Part shown: piece by piece, positions 47,638-57,351 of the stretch
Layout: each line of letters opens with the position of its first letter
Numbering within the stretch: the stretch's first letter is position 1
DNA from: Brytella acorum
GTDB taxonomy: Bacteria; Pseudomonadota; Alphaproteobacteria; Acetobacterales; Acetobacteraceae
Direction of reading: 5' to 3'
Assembly: GCF_029309905.1 (NCBI RefSeq)
Contig: NZ_JARBJP010000001.1
Coordinates: 558,001 to 622,000 of the forward strand
DNA: 64,000 nt
The notes under the pieces: model-generated
What the model was told of the DNA's origin: nothing
Databases searched by the model: none
Seen by the model: the letters and a program-made list of their open reading frames with translations, nothing else
Translations under genes and position numbers: made by a program

Positions 47638-50061
47638 TCAGACTTCGCCGAGCGTCGCAACGGGTGACTGGCGCGCGGCGCGTAGCGTCTGGGTCATGAC
47701 CGTGGCGCATCCGATGGCAAGCGCCGCCAGCGTCACTTCGATGAATGGCCACGGCGCCAGCGCGATGCGACGGTCGAAGCCGCTCAGCCAGACGCGCATG
47801 GCGAACCACGCAACCGGCCATGCGATCAGGTTCGCGAGCAGAACAGGGCGCAGGAACTGCACGACCAGCAATGAAAGGACGTCTTGCGTGCGCGCGCCCA
47901 GCACCTTGCGGATGCCGATTTCGTGACGGCGCCGCGAAACGGTGAACAGCGAGAGACCATACAGGCCGAGAGCCGCGATTCCGACCGAAATGGCGGCCCC
48001 GATGCCGAACAATGCCCCATGCCGGGCATCCGTCCGGCTGTCCTCGGCGAAAATATCCGACACGGCATGGGCCTCGAACGGCACGTCCGGCGCGACCCCG
48101 ATCCAGGCCGCGCGCAGACGCTCCATTATCTCCGCCGCTGAAGCGCCCGAAAAGCGGACGTGCATGGCGACGGCCGTCTGCGCCTCCCCGTCATCCCCAA
48201 GACCGTAGAAAAGCAGGGGGCGCAGGCGTTCGTGCGGGCCGAGGAAACGCGCGTCGTCGATGACGCCGACGATGCGCTGCGACGGTGCGTCGTGCTCGTC
48301 GCGGATGAGACGTCCGATGGCGGCCTGCGGGCTGGTGATTCCCAGCCGGACGACCGCCTCGCGACTGACGACGACGTTGCGGACGGTCGTCGTATGGCGG
48401 TGCGAGCTGAAATCCTCGCCATGATGAGGATCGAACCACCGCCCCGCAAGCAGATGGAGCCCGTAGAGCGCGACGAATCCGGGCGTGGCGTGCCCCCAGT
48501 TGAGCGACACGCCGGTCTCCGGCGTCGTATCGAGACTGAAGCTGTCCCCGTTCGATACGAAATGCGGATAGATGTCCGAACGCGCCAGGCCGGTCACGCC
48601 CGGTACGGCGCTCAGGGCGTGGCCGAGCATGCCCTGTCGTTTTACGAGTTGGTCGTCCGTAGCGGAAGTCACGACGATCAGCCCGTCAGTGGTCATGCCG
48701 CGTGGCATCGTGCGAACGAAGCGCGCCTGATCGGACATAACGAGCGTGCAGATGGCGAGCGTGATCGCAAAGCCGAACTGGAGCACGACGAGCACGGTCC
48801 TCAGCCGCGCGCCCATGCGTCCTCCCGAAGGCATGCGGCTCGCCGCGAGAACCGGAGCGGGCGCGTAGGCGGAGAGGACGAGCGCCGGATAGAGCCCCGC
48901 GCCGATCCCGACGGCGAGCACGACGCAGGCGAGTACGCCACCGCAGAACAGGGGCGGCAGATCGAGCGGCCATCCCCCAAGCGCACCGATGGTGCGAACC
49001 GAGATCTCGCAGAGCGCGAATCCGATGAAGGCCGCGATAGCGGCCTGGGCCATCGTTTCCATGATGAAACCCTGGATGAGCGTCCGGCGTGTCGCGCCGA
49101 GCACCTTGCGCATGGCGACTTCGCGCGCGCGAAGCGACGAACGCGCCGTCGCGAGGTTGACGGAATTGATCATGGCGGTGAGCAGCGCCGCGCATCCGAC
49201 CAGGCCGAGCGTCGCGACGAGCGCGCGGCTGATCCCGCCCGCGCCGATATCGGCATCGCGGAAATGGATGTCCCGGAACGCGACGGGCGTCAGCCCGCCA
49301 TCGCCCATGTCTGCGCGGATATCCGCGAGCGTCGTGCCGATCGGATGGCGTGCCATGTCGTGGCGCAGGCCGTCGCGGATGGCTGGTAGCGCGCGCGGAT
49401 CGGGCACGTGTATGAAGACCTGCCCCCATGTCGCGCCCCAATGGGTGAAGGTTTCCCATTGCGCGGCTTCGGCGGGAAAGCGCTCGACAATACCGAAGTG
49501 ATATGTCGTGTTGGCGGGGAGGTCGTCATAGACCATTTCGATCGTGTGAGGCTGTGCGTCCTGTGCGATCCGCAGCGTGCGGCCGACAGCATGCGTCGTG
49601 CCGAAATATTTGCGCGCGATGCTGGCGGGGATGGCGATGTCCGCCGGGCCCGAGAGCGCGACCCGCGGATCGCCTTCGAGTGCCTTCAGCCGGAAGAACG
49701 AGAAGAACGAGGGGTCGGCGAACGTCGTGTCTTCATTGTCGATCCGCGCATCGACATGGACGGCCTGCGGTTGGGTAACAATGCGCAGCACGCCGGAGAT
49801 CGCAGGGAAATCCTGCTGCAAAAACGGTACGCCCACGAAGCTGGCGACCGGATCTTCCTCTGATGCGCGGCCGGGCAGCGTCCAGACCTGGTCGAGACGA
49901 TAGAGATCGGCGGTGTCTGACAGGCTGGCATCGTAGCGGGTCTCATAACGGACGACGAGGGCCATCGTCAGGAAAACGGCGATTCCCAGCGACAATCCCG
50001 CCAGGTTGATGGCGGTATAGAGCCGGTGTCGGGTCAGGTTGCGCAGGATGGAGCGAAGCAT
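47638..50061 (-). CDS. MacB/FtsX-type ABC transporter permease without adjacent ATPase
   Basis: 807 aa. The layout is the duplicated FtsX/MacB permease: TM1 near the N-terminus (LYTAINLAGLSLGIAVFLTM), a periplasmic MacB-PCD domain (about 40-275), three helices around 280-400 with SSLRAREVAMRKVLGATRRT, a second periplasmic domain (about 430-660) and three final helices with SRRRHEIGIRKVLGARTQDV. Proteins of this kind need a LolD/MacB-like ATPase, but none is encoded on either side; upstream is only a tRNA on the other strand. It may export antimicrobial peptides or lipoprotein-like substrates (inference). Confidence 0.85.
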   Translation of the reverse strand: MLRSILRNLTRHRLYTAINLAGLSLGIAVFLTMALVVRYETRYDASLSDTADLYRLDQVWTLPGRASEEDPVASFVGVPFLQQDFPAISGVLRIVTQPQAVHVDARIDNEDTTFADPSFFSFFRLKALEGDPRVALSGPADIAIPASIARKYFGTTHAVGRTLRIAQDAQPHTIEMVYDDLPANTTYHFGIVERFPAEAAQWETFTHWGATWGQVFIHVPDPRALPAIRDGLRHDMARHPIGTTLADIRADMGDGGLTPVAFRDIHFRDADIGAGGISRALVATLGLVGCAALLTAMINSVNLATARSSLRAREVAMRKVLGATRRTLIQGFIMETMAQAAIAAFIGFALCEISVRTIGALGGWPLDLPPLFCGGVLACVVLAVGIGAGLYPALVLSAYAPAPVLAASRMPSGGRMGARLRTVLVVLQFGFAITLAICTLVMSDQARFVRTMPRGMTTDGLIVVTSATDDQLVKRQGMLGHALSAVPGVTGLARSDIYPHFVSNGDSFSLDTTPETGVSLNWGHATPGFVALYGLHLLAGRWFDPHHGEDFSSHRHTTTVRNVVVSREAVVRLGITSPQAAIGRLIRDEHDAPSQRIVGVIDDARFLGPHERLRPLLFYGLGDDGEAQTAVAMHVRFSGASAAEIMERLRAAWIGVAPDVPFEAHAVSDIFAEDSRTDARHGALFGIGAAISVGIAALGLYGLSLFTVSRRRHEIGIRKVLGARTQDVLSLLVVQFLRPVLLANLIAWPVAWFAMRVWLSGFDRRIALAPWPFIEVTLAALAIGCATVMTQTLRAARQSPVATLGEV

Positions 50062-50282
50062 GATCGTGTTTCCGTGACGGGCGGGTCTCGAGAACAGTGT
50101 CTCACGGAAACGATTTTTATGCAGTCAACTGATAAATAAGGTTTTTATCTTCATGCACCCGATCCGGGTGTCCGTTTTCGGACAGTGCCGTGCGAATCCT
50201 GTGCATGAACGATGCCGCCCGGCGATTGCATCATGCCCGCGATCACGATAGGAAGCGGGCACCGACCTCCAGACGGGCCGAG

Positions 50283-50356
50283 GCGGGTGTAGTTCAATGG
50301 TAGAACGGCAGCTTCCCAAGCTGCATACGAGGGTTCGATTCCCTTCACCCGCTCCA
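50283..50356 (+). tRNA. tRNA-Gly (anticodon CCC)
   Basis: Cloverleaf of 74 nt with encoded CCA: acceptor GCGGGTG/CACCCGC, D arm GTTC-AATGGTA-GAAC, anticodon stem GCAGC/GCTGC with loop TTCCCAA (anticodon CCC, reading GGG codons), and a T arm with TTCGATT loop. The discriminator base is T. The CCA tail starts a 17-bp tandem duplication. Confidence 0.95.
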
Positions 50357-50387
50357 GTATCTTTCTCTGACCAGTATCTTTCTCTGA
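50354..50387. repeat. Perfect 17-bp tandem duplication at the tRNA-Gly 3' end
   Basis: CCAGTATCTTTCTCTGA occurs twice in tandem (50354-50370 and 50371-50387) without mismatch. The first copy begins with the CCA of tRNA-Gly(CCC). It could be replication slippage or the footprint of a past insertion at the tRNA end. Confidence 0.85.
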
Positions 50388-50397
50388 AACGATTCCG

Positions 50398-50964
50398 TCA
50401 GTCCCGTTTGCCCATTTTTTCCTGATGTCGCTCGATGGACTGTTTCAGGTTTCCGAGAGGGGCGGTAGGAGCCGTGTCCTGGTAGCCGTTGCCCTGCCAG
50501 ATCCAGCGGTCATCGCCGCTGATGAGCAGGTCGCGCATGCCTTGATGGCGCGTTGGCAGCACGGCAATGTTTCCGCTCACGGAATCAAGCACCTCGTGCC
50601 ACTGGTTTTTATGCCGCAGATACACGGATGTCGTGCAGCCGGCTGAACCGCATAACCAGCCCGACTGCAACTGAACGAACAGAGCCATGTCATCCTTGGC
50701 ATTGGAGAGCGGCGCTGACGCCGTAAGGACAGCGGGCGCATCGTGATGGGCCTTGGCGTCCGCGATATCGTCGCTCAGCAGGGCGCGGGCCTGCGTATCG
50801 AGATCCGTGCCGGGATGGGGCGTCATTACGACAGGGTCGGCAACCTGAGCCAGGGATTTCGTGCCTGAAGCCGCATGGCGGCCTTTGACCGCAGGCGCTG
50901 CGAAAAGAGGCTGCATCGATGCGAGCACGGTAAAAGCGAGGGCCACGGAAGAGCGACGCCACAT
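50398..50964 (-). CDS. Secreted protein of unknown function
   Basis: 188 aa with a signal peptide (about 1-22, SSVALAFTVLASMQPLFAAP). The mature protein has a segment FVQLQSGWLCGSAGCTTSVYL with two cysteines five residues apart, likely disulfide-bonded, then a beta-rich end (GMRDLLISGDDRWIWQGNGY). Such a C-x4-C motif followed by D-L-x-I-S-G-D-D and a WxGxxY motif appears in small periplasmic proteins of unknown function. It lies 60 bases after the 2-oxoglutarate dioxygenase gene on the same strand and converges on tRNA-Gly. Confidence 0.75.
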   Translation of the reverse strand: MWRRSSVALAFTVLASMQPLFAAPAVKGRHAASGTKSLAQVADPVVMTPHPGTDLDTQARALLSDDIADAKAHHDAPAVLTASAPLSNAKDDMALFVQLQSGWLCGSAGCTTSVYLRHKNQWHEVLDSVSGNIAVLPTRHQGMRDLLISGDDRWIWQGNGYQDTAPTAPLGNLKQSIERHQEKMGKRD

Positions 50965-51024
50965 AGTCGAAAACTCCTTAAGACGCGCCGGTCTGTATAA
51001 CCCGGGCCTTTCCCCGGTGATATT

Positions 51025-51798
51025 TCATTCGTGACGCAGCGTCACCACCAGAACGTCACGATGGGCCGGTCTGGCCGGATCGACGGGTTCGACGCCGGTA
51101 ACGCCGTGATATACGCGGTGGTCGTCGACGAAAGCCGTATCCATGGGCTCTTCAAGGGTGAAAGACCCCACGGGCGCTCGATGGATGTCATGAATGGAGG
51201 TGACGCCGGAGCGGACGTTTTCACGCGCCACCATCATCACCATCACCCAGTCCACGCCATCGCGATGCATGCCTTCCGGTGTGGGGCTGCCAAGCATGTC
51301 GGCACGGGCTTCGATCCGGAACTGATGGACTTCGGCATGCCAGGAGTCCGGTCGCTCTGCGGGGAGCGTCAGAGCGTAGGCGAGGCTGCCAAAGAGGCGG
51401 AGGGACGCGATCATCGCCGGATGCTCGCCCACATTGTCCTCAATGGCGCGAAACCAGCGTTCAATGCCGCCATTGAGCACGTTGTAGTCGCGGCTTTGAT
51501 AATGGGGCTGATGGCGCTTGCGGCTGATGCCTGCAGGGGAGAGGGAGAACGTTCCGTAGCGCCGCCGACGGTATCGACCGCCATCCGCCATGTAACGATC
51601 CAATCCGAGCCGATCCCAGCTTGCGGCGAAACTCTCCCAGTCGCGAGCACCAAAATGCCGCAGGAGCGGGTCCATCAGAGGCGCGCGACGATAACAGAAC
51701 CCTTCTTCGCCCAATGCGCTTCGAATCGGCGCGAGGGTCTGCGCCAGCGAAGGGTCGCGCGCCGGGTCCGTCAGGGCCGTGTTGGGGATCGCTTTCAT
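51025..51798 (-). CDS. Fe(II)/2-oxoglutarate dioxygenase (PF10014 type, amino-acid hydroxylase-like)
   Basis: 257 aa. Motifs fit the 2OG-Fe dioxygenase family that includes Bacillus L-isoleucine dioxygenase: the iron triad His178-x-Asp180 in PEGMHRDGVDWV and His231 in HRVYHGVTGV, with Arg247 in AHRDVLVVTL as the likely 2-oxoglutarate ligand. The N-terminal half carries GEEGFCYRRAPLMDPL and RRRYGTFSL, which are also family-like. The substrate is probably a free amino acid or related molecule (inference). I chose the ATG with GGAGAG upstream (MKAIPNT); the frame extends 87 bases further into argJ. It lies 29 bases after argJ. Confidence 0.85.
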   Translation of the reverse strand: MKAIPNTALTDPARDPSLAQTLAPIRSALGEEGFCYRRAPLMDPLLRHFGARDWESFAASWDRLGLDRYMADGGRYRRRRYGTFSLSPAGISRKRHQPHYQSRDYNVLNGGIERWFRAIEDNVGEHPAMIASLRLFGSLAYALTLPAERPDSWHAEVHQFRIEARADMLGSPTPEGMHRDGVDWVMVMMVARENVRSGVTSIHDIHRAPVGSFTLEEPMDTAFVDDHRVYHGVTGVEPVDPARPAHRDVLVVTLRHE

Positions 51799-51827
51799 GG
51801 AGCGGGTCTCTCCGTCGATAGCCTGTT

Positions 51828-53063
51828 TCAGCTCCGGTAGGAGCCGTTGATGTCGATATATCCGTGCGTCAGGTCGCAGGTCCAAATGGTGGCTTCACCC
51901 TGGCCAAGACCGAGATCGGCGTGGATTTCGATGTCCTGGCCTTTCATATGGGCCACGACCGGCGTTTCGTCATACCCTTCGACGACGCTGCCGTCGCGCG
52001 CGATCCACGTTCCGCCGATCGCGACGGACAGGCGGTCCCGATCGGCGGGTTCGCCAGCCTTGCCCACGGCCATCACGACGCGACCCCAGTTCGCGTCCTG
52101 TCCCGCGATCGCCGTTTTGACCAGCGGGGAGTTCCCGATGGCAAGAGCGACGCGCTTGGCGGACTCGTTCGAGACCGCGCCGGTCACGCGGACGGAGAAC
52201 ATTTTCGTCGCGCCCTCGCCATCACGCACCACCATGAGCGCCAACTCGTGCATCAGTGAGCGTAAGGCGCTCACGAATTCGGCGAGAGCCGGGTCCGCAG
52301 GGCCGGACACGGAGGCATTGTTCGCCTGTCCTGTCGCAAAGAGCAGCACCATGTCGGAGGTTGACGTATCGGAATCGACCGTAATGCAGTTGAAGCTGCT
52401 GTCCGTCGCGTCCCGCAGAAGGGATTGTAGCGTTTCATGGGGGATCGCGGCATCGGTCGCGACGAAGGCCAGCATCGTCGCCATGTCAGGGGCGATCATG
52501 CCGCTGCCCTTGGCGATGCCCTGGATGCGCACCGGGGTGTTCCCGATCCGCGTGTCGCGCCGGGCCGCTTTTGGAAAGGTGTCCGTCGTCATGATGGCGC
52601 GGGCCGTGTCGGCCCAGGCATCGTCCCGCAACCCGGCATCGAGAGCGGGGAGGGCGTCGACAATCCTGTGATAGGCGATCTTTTCGCCGATGACGCCGGT
52701 CGAGGCCAGGAACACTTCGTTCGCGGCACAGCCGACGGCCTCCGCCGCAGCGCTCGCCGTGGCTTCGACGGCCGTCACACCGGCTTGCCCGGTAAAGACG
52801 TTGGCATTGCCGGAATTGACCACGAGCGCACGGGCACGCCCGTGCTTGAGCGCCTCCCGACTCCAGTCGATCGGAGCAGCCGAGCATTTGTTGCGGGTGA
52901 AGACACCAGCGACTGTCGTGCCTTCGACAAAGCTCATCAGCATGAGATCCGTCCGCCCCGTGTAGCGGACGCCAGCCGCGACCGCGCCGAGGCGCACGCC
53001 CGGAACCGTCGTGAGGTTCGGCAGGGGAAGTGCGAGGGGCGAGACGGGAAGGGCTTTGGCCAT
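51828..53063 (-). CDS. argJ: Bifunctional glutamate N-acetyltransferase / amino-acid acetyltransferase
   Basis: 411 aa. It recycles the acetyl group in arginine synthesis, moving it from N-acetylornithine to glutamate, and can also acetylate glutamate from acetyl-CoA. Seen: KGSGMIAPDMATMLAFVATD with the self-cleavage Ala-Thr site (the Thr is the nucleophile, near 190), FNCITVDSDTSTSDMVLLFA, and the closing HGYIDINGSYRS. The precursor splits into alpha and beta chains at that Thr. It is downstream of a parvulin gene and is followed by a dioxygenase gene, both on the same strand. It links with the carAB genes at the other end of the window through arginine. Confidence 0.96.
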   Translation of the reverse strand: MAKALPVSPLALPLPNLTTVPGVRLGAVAAGVRYTGRTDLMLMSFVEGTTVAGVFTRNKCSAAPIDWSREALKHGRARALVVNSGNANVFTGQAGVTAVEATASAAAEAVGCAANEVFLASTGVIGEKIAYHRIVDALPALDAGLRDDAWADTARAIMTTDTFPKAARRDTRIGNTPVRIQGIAKGSGMIAPDMATMLAFVATDAAIPHETLQSLLRDATDSSFNCITVDSDTSTSDMVLLFATGQANNASVSGPADPALAEFVSALRSLMHELALMVVRDGEGATKMFSVRVTGAVSNESAKRVALAIGNSPLVKTAIAGQDANWGRVVMAVGKAGEPADRDRLSVAIGGTWIARDGSVVEGYDETPVVAHMKGQDIEIHADLGLGQGEATIWTCDLTHGYIDINGSYRS

Positions 53064-53262
53064 GCTTGTTCTCCGATCGGTCCTATCTGCGGGAGCGCGG
53101 CTCCTGAGCAGAAATCATGCGACGGAAGATGCACGGCCCGGCGGAAACGTCCAGAGCCATCATGTCATGAAAGCGCCGGTCATTTCCGAAAAAACCGTTG
53201 AACCGGGAGGCAGCCCGGCCCGCCGCATGGAGCGGCGCGACCAGGGCCACGGTCCGGGTGAC

Positions 53263-54189
53263 TTATTTCTGCGGAGCGGCGGGAGTCGCCGTCGCGCTCA
53301 GGGGCTTACCCTGGGCGTCGTAGCGGACGATCTTCACCTGGGACTGGAGCTGCGCTTCAATGCGCTGTGCGTCTTCACGGGTCAGCTCCTGACGGATCTG
53401 GTCCTTGACGTCCTTCAGTTCCGGCGTGGGGGCGACCCGTGATCCGAGAACCTGGATCACGTGCCAGCCATACTGGGTCTGGACTGGCGTCTGGCTGATC
53501 GTGTTCGGCTTCATCTTGAAGGCGGCGTCGGAGAAGGCCGGCAGCATATCGGCTTTTTTGAACCAGCCGAGATCACCACCGCTCGCGCCCGATCCCTTGT
53601 CCTGAGAAAGCTTCGCCGCGAGCTTCGCGAAGTCCGCGCCATGGTTGAGCTGGTTGATGACATCCTTGGCTTCGGCTTCCGTCTTCACCAGAATGTGGCG
53701 GGCATGGATCTCGGTTTCGCCCTTCTTGGCGACATACTCTTCCTGATAGCGCTTTTCGATGGCGGCGTCGGTCACCATCGGCATCACCTTGTCACGCATA
53801 TAGGCGTTGAACATGGCGCTGTTCGCGGCGTCCTGCATGGCCTGCGCCACGTCAGGATGCTTGTCGAAGCCTTCTTTCTTGGCGACGACCTGCAGGGCCT
53901 TCTGGTTGACGAGCTGCTCGACGATCAGCCCGACGATCTGGTTCGTCGGATACTGACGCATCACCTGCGGCGGCAGTGTCGCCGCCACGCGCTTGACGTC
54001 ATCAAGGCGGATTTCCTGCCCGTTGACGGAAGCAATCAGCGGGTTCTGCTGGACAGGCGCCGCGCTTGTCGCCGGCGCGGCAGCGGGTGTGCTGGCGGGA
54101 GCCGTCGCGGGAGCCGCGAAAGAAGCGGATGTGAGCATGCTGCCGGAAAACAGGGCGGCGCAAGCAAGAGCCGGGCGGATAAGCCGCAT
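53263..54189 (-). CDS. Periplasmic parvulin-type peptidyl-prolyl isomerase
   Basis: 308-aa SurA/PpiD-like chaperone for outer-membrane proteins. Signal peptide about 1-25 (ALACAALFSGSMLTSASFAA), an Ala/Pro linker, a helical chaperone region (about 50-165, RVAATLPPQVMRQYPTNQI) and a single rotamase domain (about 165-265) with EIHARHILVKTEAEAKDVI, FAKLAAKLSQDKGSGASGGD, LGWFKKADMLPAF and GWHVIQVLGSR. It has one PPIase domain, unlike E. coli SurA with two. I chose the ATG encoding MRLIRP because GAGG lies 9 bases upstream and the signal peptide starts there; longer frames are artefacts. Confidence 0.92.
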   Translation of the reverse strand: MRLIRPALACAALFSGSMLTSASFAAPATAPASTPAAAPATSAAPVQQNPLIASVNGQEIRLDDVKRVAATLPPQVMRQYPTNQIVGLIVEQLVNQKALQVVAKKEGFDKHPDVAQAMQDAANSAMFNAYMRDKVMPMVTDAAIEKRYQEEYVAKKGETEIHARHILVKTEAEAKDVINQLNHGADFAKLAAKLSQDKGSGASGGDLGWFKKADMLPAFSDAAFKMKPNTISQTPVQTQYGWHVIQVLGSRVAPTPELKDVKDQIRQELTREDAQRIEAQLQSQVKIVRYDAQGKPLSATATPAAPQK

Positions 54190-54545
54190 GAATGCAAACC
54201 TCGAACTTTGAGCGGGAAACCGCCGCACCATGACGCACCCGGCGTGAAGGGGCAAGGGAGGCGCTGCGACGAACCGCCCGAAAGATGGTTTTTTCGTGTG
54301 GGTAACGTTTGGCGCGCCACCGAAAAGGCCACCGAAAAGCATGACGTTCTGTTGACCAGACGGGGCAGCGGTCTTATCTCATCCTCGCGCGGGACCCTCC
54401 CGGGCGCCGCGGCTTCAGACGCGGATCGGGCGCTTCGACGCCTTGCGGTTCATCCGCGGCATGCCGTTCAGGATCGACGCCATCCGCGCTGCGTTGGGGA
54501 GGGAAATATCGCCGCACGGTCCGCGCCGTCGTCAGAAGGTTTCAT
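54190..54545. other. Divergent intergenic region between parvulin gene and secA
   Basis: This 356-bp region has no supportable gene. It holds the likely secA promoter (54352-54380), a short direct repeat ACCGAAAAGGCC/ACCGAAAAGC near 54319-54340, and GC-rich stem-forming DNA around 54388-54412. The parvulin promoter must be here as well but is not clear. Confidence 0.5.
54352..54380 (+). promoter_or_regulatory. Candidate sigma-70 promoter for secA
   Basis: TTGACC (54352-54357), 17 bases, then TATCTC (54375-54380). The -35 matches well and the spacing is ideal; the -10 is imperfect, as is usual in this lineage. It lies 165 bases before the secA start. Confidence 0.5.
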
Positions 54546-57278
54546 ATGTTCGCACGTATTGCCCGCGCACTCTTCGGTACAGCCAACGAACGCTCTCTCA
54601 AGGCGTATCAGCGGCGTGTGCCCGAAATCAACGCGCTTGAGCCAGCCGTGCAGGCGCTCGACGATGAGGGGCTGCGCGCCAAGACCCAGGAGTTCCGTCA
54701 GCGCCTCGCCAGCGGTGAGACGCCCGACGCGCTGCTGCCGGAAGCGTTCGCCGTTTGCCGGGAGGCTTCGCGCCGCGTGCTCGGCATGCGTCATTTCGAC
54801 GTGCAGCTGATCGGCGGCATGGTGCTGCATTCCGGCCGGATCGCCGAAATGCGCACAGGTGAGGGCAAGACCCTGGTCGCTACTCTGGCGGTCTATCTCA
54901 GCGCCTTGTCGGGGCAGGGCGTGCACGTCGTCACGGTCAATGATTATCTGGCGCGTCGTGACGCCGATGAGATGAGCCAGCTATACACGTTTCTGGGTCT
55001 GACCACCGGCGTCATCATTCCGAACATGCTCGATGACGATCGCCGCAAAGCCTACGCGGCCGACATCACCTACGGCACCAATAACGAATTCGGTTTCGAT
55101 TATCTCCGCGACAATATGAAATATTCTCTCGCCGAGATGGTGCAGAGGCCATTTCATCACGCGATTGTCGACGAAGTGGACTCGATCCTCATCGACGAGG
55201 CGCGCACCCCGCTGATTATTTCCGGCCCTGCGGAAGATAGCTCGAACCTCTATCGCGCGGTAGACGGGGTGGTCGTTCAGCTCGTCAGGGAGCCTGAGGT
55301 CTTCGACAAGGACGAGAAACTCCGGACCGTCATTCTGACCGAGAAGGGGTCCGACCGGATCGAGGAGATGCTGCGCGACGCGGATGTGCTCAACGATGGC
55401 GGTCTCTACGATATTCACAACATCGCGGTCATGCACCATGTGCAGCAATCCCTGCGGGCGCATGTGCTGTTCCAGCGCGACGTGGACTATATCGTGCGAG
55501 ACGGCAAGATCGTGATCATCGACGAATTTACCGGTCGTATGATGGACGGGCGTCGTTATTCGGATGGGCTCCATCAGGCGCTCGAAGCCAAGGAGCATGT
55601 CGAGGTCCAGCCCGAGAACCAGACGCTCGCTTCCATCACGTTCCAGAACTATTTCCGTCTCTATCCGAAGCTCTCCGGCATGACGGGGACGGCCATGACG
55701 GAAGCGGACGAATTTGCCGAGATCTACAATCTCGAAGTCGTGGAAATTCCGACCAATCTTCCTGTTCAGCGCAAGGATGCGGACGATGCCGTCTACATCA
55801 CGGCGAAAGAGAAATACGAAGCTGTCGCTGGTCTGATCGAGGAGGTGAGCCGGACCGGCCAGCCGATCCTGGTGGGCACGACTTCGATCGAGAAGAGCGA
55901 ACTGCTCTCCAATCATCTGCGCTCGCGCGGGATCAGGCATAGCGTTCTGAACGCGCGGCTGCACGAGATGGAGTCTCAGATCGTGGCTCAGGCCGGTTCC
56001 CCGGGCGCGATCACCATCGCGACCAACATGGCCGGACGCGGCACCGACATCAAACTCGGCGGCAACGCGGATATGCTCATCCGCCAGCGCCTCGACACGA
56101 TCGAGGACGAGACGGCGCATGAATCCGAGGCCCTGAGCCTGCGGGAGGAAATCGCGCGTCATCACGACATGGTTGTCGAAAAAGGCGGTCTGTTCGTGAT
56201 CGGCACCGAGCGGCATGAAAGCCGCCGTATCGACAACCAGCTTCGCGGTCGTTCGGGGCGTCAGGGCGATCCGGGAGAATCGCGTTTTTTCCTGTCGCTG
56301 GAAGATGACCTGATGCGTATTTTCGGTTCGGATCGCATGAGCGCGATGTGGACCAAGATGGGTGTCAAGGAAGGTGAGGCCATCGTTCATCCGTGGCTGA
56401 ACAAGGCGCTTGCGAACGCGCAGAAAAAGGTCGAGGCGCGCAATTTCGACATGCGCAAGAACGTCCTCAAATATGACGACGTGATGAATGACCAGCGCAA
56501 GGAAGTCTACGCCCAGCGCCGCGAATACATGGCGATGGATGACGTGTCGTCCGTTATCCAGGATCTGCGGGAGCAGGGCATCGAGGACATCGTGCATGCC
56601 CGCATTCCCGAAAAGGCGTTCGCCGAACAGTGGGAAAGCGAAGCGCTCGAACAGGACGTCCTCAAGCTGACCAACCTGACTCTTCCCATTCGGGAATGGG
56701 CGCGGGAAGACGGCATGGACGCGACCACGGTCATCGATCGCATCATCGAGGCGGCCGCACAGGCTCAGGCGGCCCGGGCGGCCAATATCGGCCCCGACAT
56801 CATGCGTCATATCGAAAAGCAGGTCCTGCTGACGACTTTCGACGGCGTCTGGAAGGAGCATCTGCACGCCCTCGATCAGCTCCGCCAGGGGATTGGTTTG
56901 CGGGCCTACGGGCAGCGCGATCCGCTGAACGAGTACAAGCAGGAAGCGTTCATGCTGTTCACGGAGATGCTGGACGACATGCGCAATCGCGTCACGATGA
57001 CCATGTCGCGCATCGAGGTGATGCACGAACCCGCGCCGTTCCCGGAAATCGATGCCCAGGCGATCGCCCCGAATGGGGAGGTCACGCCCGTGCATCTCGA
57101 TGCCGGTCCGCACGAGACGGCACAGCCGATTCCTGCCGCGACGCCGGTGATGGCGGCGCCCCATGGAGCGGTCACGGATGCTCAGGTGAAAATCTGGGCG
57201 GCCGAGACGCCACGCAATGCTCCATGCCCATGCGGTTCCGGTGAGAAGTTCAAGCATTGTCACGGCCGTCTGGTCTAG
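54546..57278 (+). CDS. secA: Preprotein translocase ATPase subunit SecA
   Basis: 910 aa. It drives secretory proteins through SecYEG. Seen: [20 protein letters not shown] with Walker A GEGKT (about 104), [11 protein letters not shown], a [13 protein letters not shown] box near 210, the second nucleotide fold with [28 protein letters not shown], the helical scaffold, and a C-terminal zinc motif [12 protein letters not shown] (about 895-906) that binds SecB or ribosomes. The linker before the zinc motif is Pro/Ala-rich. The start follows AGAAGG. Confidence 0.98.
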   Translation: MFARIARALFGTANERSLKAYQRRVPEINALEPAVQALDDEGLRAKTQEFRQRLASGETPDALLPEAFAVCREASRRVLGMRHFDVQLIGGMVLHSGRIAEMRTGEGKTLVATLAVYLSALSGQGVHVVTVNDYLARRDADEMSQLYTFLGLTTGVIIPNMLDDDRRKAYAADITYGTNNEFGFDYLRDNMKYSLAEMVQRPFHHAIVDEVDSILIDEARTPLIISGPAEDSSNLYRAVDGVVVQLVREPEVFDKDEKLRTVILTEKGSDRIEEMLRDADVLNDGGLYDIHNIAVMHHVQQSLRAHVLFQRDVDYIVRDGKIVIIDEFTGRMMDGRRYSDGLHQALEAKEHVEVQPENQTLASITFQNYFRLYPKLSGMTGTAMTEADEFAEIYNLEVVEIPTNLPVQRKDADDAVYITAKEKYEAVAGLIEEVSRTGQPILVGTTSIEKSELLSNHLRSRGIRHSVLNARLHEMESQIVAQAGSPGAITIATNMAGRGTDIKLGGNADMLIRQRLDTIEDETAHESEALSLREEIARHHDMVVEKGGLFVIGTERHESRRIDNQLRGRSGRQGDPGESRFFLSLEDDLMRIFGSDRMSAMWTKMGVKEGEAIVHPWLNKALANAQKKVEARNFDMRKNVLKYDDVMNDQRKEVYAQRREYMAMDDVSSVIQDLREQGIEDIVHARIPEKAFAEQWESEALEQDVLKLTNLTLPIREWAREDGMDATTVIDRIIEAAAQAQAARAANIGPDIMRHIEKQVLLTTFDGVWKEHLHALDQLRQGIGLRAYGQRDPLNEYKQEAFMLFTEMLDDMRNRVTMTMSRIEVMHEPAPFPEIDAQAIAPNGEVTPVHLDAGPHETAQPIPAATPVMAAPHGAVTDAQVKIWAAETPRNAPCPCGSGEKFKHCHGRLV

Positions 57279-57292
57279 AAAACAGAATACCC

Positions 57293-57315
57293 GGCCCGAG
57301 GCTGCGCTTCGGGCC
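57293..57315. terminator. Hairpin between secA and yebC
   Basis: GGCCCGA (57293-57299) and TCGGGCC (57309-57315) make a perfect 7-bp GC-rich stem with a 9-base loop, 15 bases after the secA stop. There is no T-run, so it may only partly terminate or protect the secA 3' end. Confidence 0.4.
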
Positions 57316-57351
57316 TGAAGCATAACGAGACGTCAGGAGGAGTAGGGCGGC

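Noticed and set aside
48160-49389. 409-codon open frame antisense to the MacB/FtsX-type permease
   Set aside because: Arg/Asp/Glu/Ala-rich shadow sequence without domains.
53011-53442. Open frame across the argJ-parvulin gap
   Set aside because: Runs antisense into both genes with no ribosome-binding site or protein-like features.
54981-57323. 780-codon open frame antisense to secA
   Set aside because: Shadow of secA, which has all expected motifs over the same region.
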